NCBI GenBank assembly: GCA_964482495.1
Contig: CAYZXS010000016.1
Location: forward strand, 1 to 64,000
Direction of reading: 5' to 3'
Length of the DNA stretch: 64,000 bases
Origin: J029 sp964482495
Lineage (GTDB): Bacteria > Planctomycetota > UBA1135
Of this stretch, positions 18,671 through 27,590 are shown piece by piece; within the stretch, counting starts at the first letter, position 1, and every line of letters starts with the position of its first letter. The notes under the pieces were generated by a model, which searched no databases, was not told the DNA's origin, and was given only the letters and a program-made list of their open reading frames with translations. The translations under genes and the position numbers were made by a program.

Positions 18671-20893
18671 GTGCGCCCGTTCCCCTTCCTTTCCCTTACT
18701 CTCCCGGCGGCCGCCTTGCTTGTCGCAGGCCCCTTGGCCGCCCAAGGTCCGATCCACACGGTACTCGGCGACGGCGCCTATGACGGTCTCGGCCGCTCCG
18801 TGAGCTGGGTCGGCGACCTCAACGGCGACGGCTTCGATGAGTTCATCGCCGGCGCCCCGCTCGACGACAACAACGGCCAAGAGAGCGGCATGGCCCGCCT
18901 CTTCAACGGCTCGAACGGGATCTCCCTGTTCGACATCGACGGCCAGAACCAGGGCGACGAGTTCGGCGGCGCCGTGGCCGGCGTCGGCGACGTCAACGGA
19001 GACGGCACCCCTGACTTCGCGGTCGGCGCCATGCTCGACGACAACCTCGCCCCCGGCGGCGGCATGGTCCAGGTCTACTCGGGCGCCAACTACTCGCTGA
19101 TCCACCAGTGGGACGGCCCCGGGAACACCGACATGCTCGGCTGCGACATCGCCGGCGCCGGCGACATCAACGGCGACGGCTATGACGACGTCATCGTCGG
19201 CGCTCGCCAGCGCTACGACAGCTCCAGCGCCAACCCCGGCTACGTGAACGTCTACTCGGGCGCCACCGGGGCGGTCCTGTTCACCCTCACCGGCGGCATC
19301 ACGGCCAACCTCCAGTTCGGCTACTCGGTGGCCGGCGGCCGGGACTGCGACGGCGACGGCACCAACGACATTGCCGTGGGCGTCTACGGCGACGACACCA
19401 CCGCCCTCAACGCCGGCGCGGCCTGGGTCTTCTCCGGCGCCACCGGCGCGGCGATCATCACCGTCTTCGGCGATAACCCGCAGGACCACCTCGGCAACGA
19501 CGTGTCCCTGATCGGCGACGTCAACGGCGACGGCAAGGCCGACCTGTTGGCCTGCGCCCTCGGCGACGACACCAACGGCGCCGCCTCCGGCATGGTCCGG
19601 GTCTTCTCCGGCGACACCGGCACCGTCCTTGCCACCATCCGCGGCGGCTCCGGCGGCGACGAGTTCGGCTACTCCTGCAGCGAGTACGCCGACATCACCG
19701 GCGACAGCGTCGAGGAATTCCTGGTCGGCTCCTGGCGCGAGGATTCGGTCGGCAACGCCGACGTCGGCATGGTGCACGTCATCGACGGCGCCACCTTCGC
19801 CATCCACCAGTCCGCCGAGGGCCAGACCTCCGACCGCCTCGGCTTCGACTGCAACCGCGCCGGCGACGTCAACGGCGACGGCGTCGAGGACTACATCGGC
19901 GGCGCCTCCCAGTACGGCTCCCCCGGCGGCAACGGCGCCGGCTTCGCGGTCGTCTACGACGCCACCCAGATCCCGCCGCCGCCGCCGCTGAAGTGGCCCA
20001 ACGTGCCCGCCAGCTTCGTCGCCACCGGCACCTCCTGGCCGGAGAACTTCGACAGCTACGGCGGCGTCGTCCCGGCCCACATGGCCGTGAACGAGCTGGT
20101 GACCTACACCCGCGGCCCGAACCCGGACGCGTGGTGCAACATCGGTCAGAACGGCCCGACCACCGGCGGCCCCGCCAACATCATCCCGAACAGCGGCGCC
20201 TACATGCTCGAGATGGGGGGCAACCCCAACGGCATGGCCGGCACCCAGGAGTACAGCAACGGCCTGGTCATCGGCCTCAACGGCGCCGGCAACCCCGGCC
20301 TGGTGCTGGACTTCATGGCCTACAACCTGGACGAGGAGGGCAGCCTGGATGACGGCATCTGGGTCTCCAACGACGGCGTCTTCTGGGAGCAGATGTTCTC
20401 CAGCTACCTGACCGTCTCCACCACCGCCTGGGACCCGGTCACCGACATCGACCTGAGCACCTCCTCGGTCTCGACGGCCGGCGACTTCTACCTGCTGATC
20501 GCCGAGTCGGATAACACCCAGCTTGGCGTGACCGACGGCATCTGCATCGACGACGTCGTGGTCCGCACCGCCGGTCCGCTGCCGCCGACCCTGGCGGTCT
20601 ACAACCTGGTGGCCGGCAGCCTGGTCACCATCGAGGTCACCAACAACAACCCCGGCGACCGGTGCCAGGTGGGCTACTCGCTCGCCGGTGGCGGCCCGAT
20701 CAACAGCCCCTACGGACAGGTCTTCCTGACCCCGCCGTACACGGCGCTGCCGCCCCTGACCGCCGACGCCACTGGGAAGGCCTCCATGGTCGCTCCGGTG
20801 CCGCCGATCGCCTCGGGCGTGAACATCTGGATGCACGCGCTGAACATCACCCAGGGCGTGCTGACCAACCCGATCGCGACCACCATCCTCTAG
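18671..20893 (+). CDS. Secreted FG-GAP (integrin-like) repeat protein
   Basis: This 740-aa exported protein starts at a GTG 8 nt after an AGGAG ribosome site; its signal peptide ends near LAAQ. Seven FG-GAP-type blades recur about every 57-60 residues. They are marked by calcium-loop motifs such as GDLNGDGFDE (47), GDVNGDGTPD (106), GDINGDGYDD (164), DCDGDGTND (225), GDVNGDGKAD (281), DITGDSVEE (341, degraded) and GDVNGDGVED (397). They suggest a seven-bladed beta-propeller. A carbohydrate-binding-like region (about 450-640) and a roughly 95-residue C-terminal beta domain (NLVAGSLVTIEVTNNNPGD) follow. Function is unknown; an adhesion or surface role is inferred. A strong terminator follows. 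Confidence 0.85.
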   Translation: MRPFPFLSLTLPAAALLVAGPLAAQGPIHTVLGDGAYDGLGRSVSWVGDLNGDGFDEFIAGAPLDDNNGQESGMARLFNGSNGISLFDIDGQNQGDEFGGAVAGVGDVNGDGTPDFAVGAMLDDNLAPGGGMVQVYSGANYSLIHQWDGPGNTDMLGCDIAGAGDINGDGYDDVIVGARQRYDSSSANPGYVNVYSGATGAVLFTLTGGITANLQFGYSVAGGRDCDGDGTNDIAVGVYGDDTTALNAGAAWVFSGATGAAIITVFGDNPQDHLGNDVSLIGDVNGDGKADLLACALGDDTNGAASGMVRVFSGDTGTVLATIRGGSGGDEFGYSCSEYADITGDSVEEFLVGSWREDSVGNADVGMVHVIDGATFAIHQSAEGQTSDRLGFDCNRAGDVNGDGVEDYIGGASQYGSPGGNGAGFAVVYDATQIPPPPPLKWPNVPASFVATGTSWPENFDSYGGVVPAHMAVNELVTYTRGPNPDAWCNIGQNGPTTGGPANIIPNSGAYMLEMGGNPNGMAGTQEYSNGLVIGLNGAGNPGLVLDFMAYNLDEEGSLDDGIWVSNDGVFWEQMFSSYLTVSTTAWDPVTDIDLSTSSVSTAGDFYLLIAESDNTQLGVTDGICIDDVVVRTAGPLPPTLAVYNLVAGSLVTIEVTNNNPGDRCQVGYSLAGGGPINSPYGQVFLTPPYTALPPLTADATGKASMVAPVPPIASGVNIWMHALNITQGVLTNPIATTIL

Positions 20894-20914
20894 GGAAGGG
20901 AAGGGTCTGATTCT

Positions 20915-20948
20915 GAGCCGGGCGCCCTCGGGCGCCCGGCTCTCTTTC
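20915..20948 (+). terminator. Rho-independent terminator after the FG-GAP gene
   Basis: A perfect 12-bp stem (GAGCCGGGCGCC/GGCGCCCGGCTC) with loop CTCG is followed by TCTTTC. Confidence 0.85.
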
Positions 20949-20974
20949 GATAGGGCGGGGGAGGGCACCGCTGC

Positions 20975-20980
20975 TAAGCT
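20975..20980 (+). promoter_or_regulatory. -10-like hexamer (TAAGCT-N8-ATG)
   Basis: TAAGCT ends 8 nt before the ATG at 20989, directly after the preceding terminator, fitting a leaderless start. Confidence 0.35.
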
Positions 20981-20988
20981 CGGACTCC

Positions 20989-21573
20989 ATGGCGATCCCC
21001 CCGTCGTCTCCTCAGGACACCCTCCGCTCTCTGCTCGACCGCGCCGCCCGGGCCACCCTCCACCGGTTGGCGGGCAACCGCAACCTGGTCGATGGCTGGG
21101 CGTTGTTCGGCGCCCCGCCGGAGAAGCAGTCCGTGGTCGAGGAGCGCTGCCTCGAGGACCGGGTCCTGATCGGCCGCCTGGGCTGGCTGGTCGACTGCGG
21201 CATGGCGGAGCTGCCGGGCCTGGACGACCTCATGGAGGGGGACCGGGCCGTCGTCCTGCTCCACGCCGTGCTCGGCTTGGGCTCACCCGAGGAGGAGCGC
21301 CATGACGGATTCCCGGAGCTGGACCCGCGCGTGGCGCTGGCCGCGGCGACTTGGGCGGCCGTCGCCGGCGGCACCGAGCCACGCTGGTCGGTGGAGGAGG
21401 GGCAGCTCTGGATCCGCTCTTCGGAGCCGGTGTCGCAGCTGCCGGCCTGGTGGCTCGAGCTGTTCCAGGCCTTCCCCGGCCTCCAGGTCAGCACAGAGCG
21501 GCTCGTCTTGGAGCTGGGGGCGAAGACGGCGCCGCCGGCCGGGGACGCGGCCGAGGCCGGCGGCCGCGCCTAG
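20989..21573 (+). CDS. Protein of unknown function (194 aa)
   Basis: This is a soluble protein with no signal peptide or membrane segment. It is rich in Leu, Ala and Glu, with a tryptophan-containing middle (ATWAAVAGGTEPRW, LPAWWLELFQAF). I recognise no family. It is flanked upstream by a terminator and a -10-like element and converges with the CvpA-family gene, overlapping it by 4 nt at their 3' ends. Confidence 0.65.
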   Translation: MAIPPSSPQDTLRSLLDRAARATLHRLAGNRNLVDGWALFGAPPEKQSVVEERCLEDRVLIGRLGWLVDCGMAELPGLDDLMEGDRAVVLLHAVLGLGSPEEERHDGFPELDPRVALAAATWAAVAGGTEPRWSVEEGQLWIRSSEPVSQLPAWWLELFQAFPGLQVSTERLVLELGAKTAPPAGDAAEAGGRA

Positions 21574-22094
21574 GCCGGGAAGGCCTGGGGCACGAGGAAG
21601 GCCGGTCGCGGCGGCGCCGGCAGGTGGCCTGCAGCCTCGGTGACCACCCGCCCGACGACGCTGGACTGGGCGTAGACCGGGGCTTTCCCGCCCTGGATCC
21701 AGTAGCCGGCGCAACCCGCGACCGTCGCCAGGATGAGCGCCGCCAGGGCGCCGCCCAGAGCGCCGCCGACGCGGCCTGCCCAACCGCGCGCGCCGGGGCC
21801 TTCGCCGAGCAGCAGCCTCCGCAGCACCGTCAGGCCGGGCCAGACCACCACGAACAGGCCGAGCCCGAGGCGGGCGCCGAGCAGGCGGGAATCGCTGCCT
21901 TGTTCGGCCGCTGAGGAGAGGAGCGCCAGCAGAGGCGTGGATACCAGGCCGACGATCACCAGCGACAGGAGCAGCACCACCAAGCGGCTAAACTGGTGCA
22001 CCGTACCCCGGAAGGCCCCCGCCACGACGCCGTAGGCGAGCAAGGTCAGGGCCACCCAGTCCAGCCACTGCAGGTCGACGAGGAATTCAGGCAC
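21570..22094 (-). CDS. CvpA-family membrane protein
   Basis: This 174-aa protein starts at a GTG and has about four hydrophobic segments. Its N-terminus LDWVALTLLAYGVVAGAFRG followed by a TVHQFSRLV helix matches the CvpA pattern (DW.....G...G..RG). CvpA proteins affect the envelope and stress tolerance, but their biochemical role is unclear. It is divergent from the next gene, with only 29 nt between the start codons. Confidence 0.65.
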   Translation of the reverse strand: MPEFLVDLQWLDWVALTLLAYGVVAGAFRGTVHQFSRLVVLLLSLVIVGLVSTPLLALLSSAAEQGSDSRLLGARLGLGLFVVVWPGLTVLRRLLLGEGPGARGWAGRVGGALGGALAALILATVAGCAGYWIQGGKAPVYAQSSVVGRVVTEAAGHLPAPPRPAFLVPQAFPA

Positions 22095-22123
22095 GCCGAA
22101 GTTTGCCCTCTCTCGGGCCAGAG

Positions 22124-23806
22124 ATGCAAGAAGACGACCTCCGCTCCGCTCCCGTGATCCGGCTCCTCGATGAGCTGGAGCTTCGGGTCACCCGCTCGGC
22201 GGACCTCCAGCGCGAGTGGAGGGACGCCTGGACCGGTTTCCCGGGGCGCGCGCACCTCGGGGGAGCCGCGCGCTTCCGCGAGTGGTTCCTGCTGGAGCGG
22301 GAATCCGAGGTGCTGGGGGCGATCCCGGCCCAGGTGTGGACCCCGGAGCCGGTGCCGGAGGCCTCACCCTGGAACGCCTTGCTCGACAACTTCCTCGGCA
22401 TCTTCCAGGTGGTCGATACCACCGAGACCGGGGAGCTGGTGCTCGAGGACCTCTGGAGCGGCCAGGCCCTGCGGTGGATCCCGGCCGAAGAGCAGGACGT
22501 GCTCGGGCCGGAGTCCCTGATCATCGGCCGCTTCGTGCTCGGCGCCGAGGGCCGGCATGAGGCCCTGCCCGGGGTCTACTCCTGCACCGCGCCGGGGCTC
22601 CCCGAAGCGATCGAGCGGGACCTGAACGCCTGGCGGGCGGAGCACCCCCGGAGCCGCCTCTCCCAACTGGAGTGCGAGAACCTGTTCGCGCCTCTGCTCG
22701 GTGGCGGGGGGGCGGGTGGCGAGGCGCCGGGCCCAGGCTTCGGGGAAGGGAGCGACGGCGGGGCGGCGGACCCGGAGATCGAACGCGCTCACGCCGAAGC
22801 GCAGCTCAGCGCCGTGCTCGACGGCATCCCTGGCTGGGACCGAGAGAGCTGGTCGAGGCTCCTCGAGGCCGAGGGGCCCGCGGGTTTCCTCGACCGCGTC
22901 GCCTTCGAGACCGAGGTCGACCTCGAGCAGGCGCGTCGGCTGGTCTACGCGCTGGTCGCGGACGCTGGACCGGCGCTCGCGCCCGCCTTCCCGGGAGCAC
23001 CGGCTGAAGCCGGCGAAACCGGGGGAGGGGAGGCCGGGACCGCGGGTGATGAGGTCCGTGACGTCGAGCTGGCCTTGGAGCGCTATGACCGGCTCCGGCG
23101 AGAGGGCGGCGATCTCGAAGCCTCCTTCCGCCAGCTCGAAGCCGACCTCGGCCTGGAGCACGGCGCAAGCATGGAGCGGGAGGAGACCCAGCCGGTGGGT
23201 CCAGTGGGAGCTCCCGCCGTAGAGGACTTGTCCTTGACCTTCCGCTGGGAGCGAGAGGCCGCGGGGTCGCCGCTGACCGCCTCCGAAGAAGAGGCCCTCG
23301 GAGCGCTGGGCGACTTCCTGAAGACCCTGCAATCCGCGACCGAAGCGGAGCCGACCGCGGCCGAGGCGGCAGCGGCGAGCTGCCTGCGGCGAGACCGGGT
23401 CCTGGCCTTCCTGTTGCTGGCGGAAGACGGTCCAGCCTTCCGTCGCCGCAGCCAGTCATTAACGCCCTTCCTGGGCTGGTGCGCGCGCGAACAAGATGAA
23501 CCGGTGGGTGACCTGGCGGAAGCCCTGGCGGGAGGCTTGGGGCGCAAGCTCGAGCTGGCGGTGGAGGGCAACCGTTCCATGGCCGAGGCCAATCGGACCG
23601 CCTCGAGCCAGGCCCGGGTGGTGGGCGCGGGGCCGGTGATGGTGGCGGCAGCAGGCGGCGAGCGATGCGCCGTGGAGGGCATCCCGGAGGATTGCGCCTC
23701 AGCGGTCGAAGTGGATGACCTCCTGGCCGGCACCTGGCGGAGCGGCCGCTTCCTCGCGGCACGTTGGCTCCCGGCCGAGGTCCTGGACGCGCCTGACGGC
23801 GCCTGA
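22124..23806 (+). CDS. Large acidic protein of unknown function
   Basis: This 560-aa protein, with the ATG at 22124 chosen over a longer TTG start, is cytoplasmic by appearance: no signal peptide or membrane span. It is strongly acidic. An N-terminal globular region (about residues 20-190) includes WNALLDNFLGIFQVVDT and LSQLECENLFAPLL. Low-complexity Gly/Glu/Ala linkers and helical segments follow. The C-terminal part begins around LAFLLLAEDGPAFRRR. I recognise no domain. Confidence 0.7.
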   Translation: MQEDDLRSAPVIRLLDELELRVTRSADLQREWRDAWTGFPGRAHLGGAARFREWFLLERESEVLGAIPAQVWTPEPVPEASPWNALLDNFLGIFQVVDTTETGELVLEDLWSGQALRWIPAEEQDVLGPESLIIGRFVLGAEGRHEALPGVYSCTAPGLPEAIERDLNAWRAEHPRSRLSQLECENLFAPLLGGGGAGGEAPGPGFGEGSDGGAADPEIERAHAEAQLSAVLDGIPGWDRESWSRLLEAEGPAGFLDRVAFETEVDLEQARRLVYALVADAGPALAPAFPGAPAEAGETGGGEAGTAGDEVRDVELALERYDRLRREGGDLEASFRQLEADLGLEHGASMEREETQPVGPVGAPAVEDLSLTFRWEREAAGSPLTASEEEALGALGDFLKTLQSATEAEPTAAEAAAASCLRRDRVLAFLLLAEDGPAFRRRSQSLTPFLGWCAREQDEPVGDLAEALAGGLGRKLELAVEGNRSMAEANRTASSQARVVGAGPVMVAAAGGERCAVEGIPEDCASAVEVDDLLAGTWRSGRFLAARWLPAEVLDAPDGA

Positions 23807-23818
23807 GTTCAAGACCAG

Positions 23819-24127
23819 TCAGGCCGGCTCGAAGGTCGCTTCCTGGGCCAGGAAGTGGTCGCGCAGGATCGGCTGGACCGCCTCCAGGATGGAGTCCCAG
23901 GCGGTGCCGGGGTCGCGGACCAAGGTGACTCGATCCTCGCGGAGGGAGACGATCGCGACCCCAGGCAAGGCCATCAGGGCGTCGACGCCGGGGTGGCCGG
24001 AGGCAGACCCAGGCCGGTCCTGGGTCCAGCAACCGCCAGGGTAGATGGCGTAGGGCAGGCGGTAGACCGCCCGGTAGGGATGGAAGCCGATCTCGGGAGG
24101 AACAGGATCCACGGGGGTACGGGCCAT
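23819..24127 (-). CDS. Small protein with Nfu N-terminal-like domain
   Basis: This 102-aa protein contains LMALPGVAIVSLREDRVTLV followed by a W..ILEAVQPILRDHF helix. This resembles the N-terminal domain of Nfu/NifU scaffold proteins (a GV.SV....D.VTV pattern then W..I...I). It has no C-terminal CxxC iron-sulfur module, so it is not a complete Nfu. Its role is unknown. A TTAACT hexamer ends 6 nt before the ATG. It is divergent from the MaoC gene across the A/T-rich region. Confidence 0.5.
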   Translation of the reverse strand: MARTPVDPVPPEIGFHPYRAVYRLPYAIYPGGCWTQDRPGSASGHPGVDALMALPGVAIVSLREDRVTLVRDPGTAWDSILEAVQPILRDHFLAQEATFEPA

Positions 24128-24236
24128 CCTGGAAGTTAAGGCGGCCGCCGCCGTTTTCCAGACCGGACCTGCGGGGATGGCGACAGGGAAGGAGGGGGGG
24201 ATTGCCGGGCTCGCGGCTGCTTACCTAGAGAGTCCG

Positions 24237-24375
24237 ATAATATAAATTATGTTGTCACGAAGTGGAGTCGGATCCGCCGAATCCGTAGGATTGCCCGTCT
24301 GCGCCCTCCCAATTCCGGCGCAGAAGCCCCATTCCAGCCGATTGTGGAAAGCCCTGTGGAAAAGCCTGTGGATAA
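24237..24375. promoter_or_regulatory. A/T-rich element plus three tandem DnaA-box-like 9-mers
   Basis: In this very GC-rich sequence, 24237-24250 is 14 consecutive A/T bases with ATAAT/ATTAT inverted arms. An inverted repeat AATCC-GTA-GGATT lies at 24280-24292. Three 9-mers follow at exact 12-nt intervals: TGTGGAAAG (24343-24351), TGTGGAAAA (24355-24363) and TGTGGATAA (24367-24375). The last is a perfect DnaA box (complement of TTATCCACA). It may be an origin-like or DnaA-responsive control region, or simply the promoter of the divergent genes. Confidence 0.4.
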
Positions 24376-24859
24376 GGCCGGGAAAACCGAAAGCCCGGCC
24401 CGCTCCTTCGAGTCCTTCGAGATCGGTGAGTCCCACCGGTCCCCGGTCCGGGTCCTCGAGCAAGGGACGATCGAGGCCTTCGCCGATGTCACTGGCGACA
24501 AGAACCCGATTCACCTCGACCCCGAGTTCGCGCGCGGCACGGTGTTCCGCGGCACGGTCGCCCATGGCCTGCTGCTGACTTCGCTGCTCGCGGGCATGGC
24601 CTTCGACTACGGTCTGCTGGGCAAGAACATCCTGGCCCTCGAGAGCTCCGAAGAACGCTACCTCGCGCCGGTCCGCCCAGGCGACCGGATCCGCGGCACC
24701 GTCACCATCTGCGGCAAGGACGCAGACGTCAGCAAGCGCTGCGGGCGGGTCCGCTGGGACCTGAAGATGTTCAAGATCACCGGCGAAGGAAGCCAGGAAC
24801 TGGTGCTCCAGGTCTACTGGAACACGCTGGTCTTCAAGGAGCGCTATCTGCGCCCCTAG
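24344..24859 (+). CDS. MaoC-family acyl dehydratase / (R)-specific enoyl-CoA hydratase
   Basis: This hot-dog-fold enzyme hydrates or dehydrates acyl-CoA or acyl-ACP thioesters. The hydratase-2 motif DVTGDKNPIHLDPEFA with catalytic Asp and His is intact, followed by FRGTVAHGLLLTSLLAGM. The longest form (171 aa) begins at a GTG at 24344, but GTGs at 24356 and 24368 are equally possible. The first residues VESPVEKPVDK are encoded by the tandem DnaA-box-like repeat, so the real start may be the third GTG. It converges with the phosphatase gene, with a 4-nt overlap. Confidence 0.85.
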   Translation: MESPVEKPVDKAGKTESPARSFESFEIGESHRSPVRVLEQGTIEAFADVTGDKNPIHLDPEFARGTVFRGTVAHGLLLTSLLAGMAFDYGLLGKNILALESSEERYLAPVRPGDRIRGTVTICGKDADVSKRCGRVRWDLKMFKITGEGSQELVLQVYWNTLVFKERYLRP

Positions 24860-25467
24860 GCCTCGTCTTCGCCGCCCCGGCGTCCCGTCCAATGGACCTG
24901 GGCGGTTCCCTCGACGGCGTCGATTCGGCTGACCGAGCCCGTAGGAAGTCGCAAAGACGACCACCGCTCCAGGGGCAAGCCAGCGGCCGCTGCGAGCATG
25001 GCCCGGGTCGGGAACAGATGGGAGACCACCACCACGGTCTCGCCTTCGTGCCTCTGGGCGAGCCGGTCCTGGACCTTCAAGCACCGGTCGCGGAGGTCGC
25101 CGAGGGATTCCCCGCCATGTCCGCGCCAGGTCTCCAAGTCGAGCCGGTGTCGGTCCAGATCCCCCGGCCAGCGCGTCTCGACCTGCTCCGGCGTGTGCCC
25201 GGTCCAGCGCCCGCGGTCGATCTCGCGGAGCTCCGGGACGATCTCGAGCGGCACCGCTCGCCGGCCAGCCAGGACTTGTTCCGCCCCGTAGCGGGCTCGC
25301 GAGAGCGGGCTGCTGTAGACCGCCGTCACGGGTTCATCGGCGATCAGGCGGGCGGCGGCGCGAGCCTCGCGCCGGCCCCGGTCGCTCAGGTCGACCTCGG
25401 TGCCGCCGTAGAAGGCGCCGGGAGCCGGCGGGATCACCTCGCCGTGGCGGATCAGGAACAGCCTCAC
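24856..25467 (-). CDS. Histidine phosphatase family protein (phosphoglycerate mutase-like)
   Basis: This 203-aa protein starts at a GTG. It carries the catalytic phosphohistidine motif LIRHGEV at residues 5-11, the acid/base region LREIDRGRWTG, SSPLSRARYGAEQVL and the second histidine in VVVSHLFPTR. Members include alpha-ribazole phosphatase and cofactor-dependent mutases; with no cobalamin genes nearby the substrate cannot be assigned. A GAGAAT hexamer ends 6 nt before the start. Confidence 0.85.
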   Translation of the reverse strand: MRLFLIRHGEVIPPAPGAFYGGTEVDLSDRGRREARAAARLIADEPVTAVYSSPLSRARYGAEQVLAGRRAVPLEIVPELREIDRGRWTGHTPEQVETRWPGDLDRHRLDLETWRGHGGESLGDLRDRCLKVQDRLAQRHEGETVVVVSHLFPTRAMLAAAAGLPLERWSSLRLPTGSVSRIDAVEGTAQVHWTGRRGGEDEA

Positions 25468-25518
25468 GGGGGCATTCTCCGGCCGCAGCAGGCGGATTCA
25501 AAGCCGTTGCCTGGGTGG

Positions 25519-25524
25519 TATCCT
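25519..25524 (+). promoter_or_regulatory. -10-like hexamer of the first HEAT gene (TATCCT)
   Basis: TATCCT lies 41 nt before the ATG at 25566 and gives a short leader. Confidence 0.4.
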
Positions 25525-25565
25525 CCACTAGAGCCTCGCAGACCGGCATTCCGCTGGACGCTCGG

Positions 25566-27575
25566 ATGACCCGCCCCGCTCCCTCCCTCGCCGCCTCGCT
25601 GGCGCTGCTCCTCCTCGGGAGCGCCGCCTGGGCCAGCCCGCAGACCACCATCGGCGGCGGCTCCGGCGGCGTGAACATCGGCAATAAGGGCGGCGGCCAC
25701 GAGACGATCGGCCCGGTCGATACCGTCGGTGAGCCTCCTCCCCCGCCGGAGGGCGGGCCGAAGGTCGGCGGCGGGCGACCTTGGGACCCTCCCGGGGTCG
25801 CTTCCTTCCCGCCCCCGCCCACCATGGGAACGGGCGCTGGGGCCCACCAGGGGCCGATCCGCATGCCCGATCTGCTGGAGGATGACTCCGAGTGGCTCTG
25901 GTGGTGGCGGCTGCAACGCTGGCACCGGCTCGAGGGCCCGGGGCCGCCCGAGCCGGGACCGGCGATCACGCCAGGCTCCGCGGGGTCTCCCCTGCCGGTG
26001 ATCGGCGCGCCCGCAGCGGGCCCGACCGCCGCCGACCTGGTCGTCCCGATGCTGCTCGAAGCCTGGCAGCAGGAGCCCCGGCGAGCCGAGATGCGGTCGA
26101 TCCTGCTCCAGGGCCTGGCCCGGGCAGGAGAAGGCCCCGCCATCGGCAACGCCCTGCGGCAGGGCCTCCAGGACACCGACCTGCGGGTGGTCGAGACCGC
26201 GGCGCTGGGCCTGGGCATCCTCGGGGAGCCGCACGCGATCCCGGTCCTGGCCGCCTTGGTCCGCGACGACCGCGCTGGCCGCGAGGCGGTCGGCCGCCAC
26301 GAGGTCTCTCGCCAGGTCCGTTCCTTCGCCGCCTACGGCCTCGGGCTCTTGGCGGCTCGCAGCCCCTACCGCGGCCTGCGTGACAGCATCGCGGACGCCC
26401 TGCTCGACGGCCTGGCCGACCAGCGCCTGCCGGGGCCCGACCTCGGCGTCGCCTGCGTCCACGCCCTCGGGCTGTTCCCGGGAGAAGACGCCGCCGACCG
26501 CGTTCCTGCCCTGCTCGGTGTCCTCCGGGATCCCCGTCAGTACGACGTGGTGCGCGCCGCCGCGGCGACCTCGGTCGCCAAGCTGATGGCCCGCGCTGGT
26601 GACTCGGTCTTGGCGCGCGAGGCCCTGCGCCGGATCGCCAAGCGCCTGGAGGACCGCGGCGAGGACGACTTGGTCCGGTCCTCCTGCGCTCTGGCCCTCG
26701 GCCGGCTCGGTTCCCTGCCGCAGCTGGCCCCCCTCGCGGTGGACCCGCTGCTGACCCGCTTCCGCAAGGACAGCGACCCGCGGGTGCGTCACCTGTCCGC
26801 CATCGCCCTGGGCGAGCTCGGCGCCGGCACCCACCCCGCAGCCCAGGTCGACGCCCTGCCGGCGTTGCTCGGCGGTCTGGCCGACGGGCCCGACCGCGAC
26901 CGCGGCTGGTGCGCGATCGCGCTGGCCTGGTCGGCCTTGCTCACCCAGGAGGAAGGACGGGCGCTGCCGATGTCGGTGCCCCAGCGCGTGCTCGCCTCGT
27001 ACCCGGACCGCAACCGCATGCAGCTGCGCTCCGCCGCCGGCATGGCCCTCGGGGTGATGCGCCACAGCCCTGCCCAGGCGGCCTTGAGCGAGGCTCTCGA
27101 CGAGGTCGGGCATCCCGGCCTCCGCGCCGAGCTCGTCGCCGGACTGACCCTCCTGGCTGGCCCCGAGGCCCTCGCCACGCGGGTCCCCGACGAACTCAGC
27201 CGCCTCGATCCGCTGCGCGAGGAGTACCAGGCTGCCTGCCTGAGCCTGGCGCGGAGGGCCCCGGAGGCCCTGCTCGGGCTGCTGGTCGAGGGCGCCCAGG
27301 CCTCGACGGGCAGCTACAAGGGCGAGTACGCCGCCGCGATCGGCCTCGGCTGGCTCAGCGGCGAACTCGACGCGATCCCGCCCCTGGTCGAGCTCTGGAA
27401 GAGCGGGAAGGCGCCTTTCGAGATCGAGGTCGCCGCCGTGCTCTCCCTCGGCCGTCTCGCCGAACCGGAGGGGCCGCGCTGGAACGCCGGCTACCTCGAC
27501 CTCGTGAACCCCTTCGCGGCACCCCTGACTCTGGTGGGAACTCCAGAAAGGCCAGGGGTTTGCGATCGCTTGTGA
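25566..27575 (+). CDS. Secreted HEAT-repeat protein (paralog 1)
   Basis: This 669-aa protein has a signal peptide ending AAWASPQ, a Gly/Pro-rich linker, then a tryptophan-rich motif EWLWWWRLQRWHRL near residue 106. The rest is helical HEAT repeats. Examples are RVVETAALGLGILGEPHAI, AFAAYGLGLLA and RHLSAIALGELGAG. The frame opens upstream at 25515, but the ATG at 25566 gives a clean signal peptide. It is a paralog of the next gene: same order of signal, linker, W-motif and HEAT array. HEAT solenoids serve as binding scaffolds; the partner is unknown. Confidence 0.87.
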   Translation: MTRPAPSLAASLALLLLGSAAWASPQTTIGGGSGGVNIGNKGGGHETIGPVDTVGEPPPPPEGGPKVGGGRPWDPPGVASFPPPPTMGTGAGAHQGPIRMPDLLEDDSEWLWWWRLQRWHRLEGPGPPEPGPAITPGSAGSPLPVIGAPAAGPTAADLVVPMLLEAWQQEPRRAEMRSILLQGLARAGEGPAIGNALRQGLQDTDLRVVETAALGLGILGEPHAIPVLAALVRDDRAGREAVGRHEVSRQVRSFAAYGLGLLAARSPYRGLRDSIADALLDGLADQRLPGPDLGVACVHALGLFPGEDAADRVPALLGVLRDPRQYDVVRAAAATSVAKLMARAGDSVLAREALRRIAKRLEDRGEDDLVRSSCALALGRLGSLPQLAPLAVDPLLTRFRKDSDPRVRHLSAIALGELGAGTHPAAQVDALPALLGGLADGPDRDRGWCAIALAWSALLTQEEGRALPMSVPQRVLASYPDRNRMQLRSAAGMALGVMRHSPAQAALSEALDEVGHPGLRAELVAGLTLLAGPEALATRVPDELSRLDPLREEYQAACLSLARRAPEALLGLLVEGAQASTGSYKGEYAAAIGLGWLSGELDAIPPLVELWKSGKAPFEIEVAAVLSLGRLAEPEGPRWNAGYLDLVNPFAAPLTLVGTPERPGVCDRL

Positions 27576-27590
27576 AGCCCGAGAGGGCGC

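Noticed and set aside
18257..20968. A 903-codon open frame antisense to the FG-GAP gene
   Set aside because: Repetitive, glycine/valine/aspartate-rich shadow of the repeats; it also runs through tRNA-Leu.
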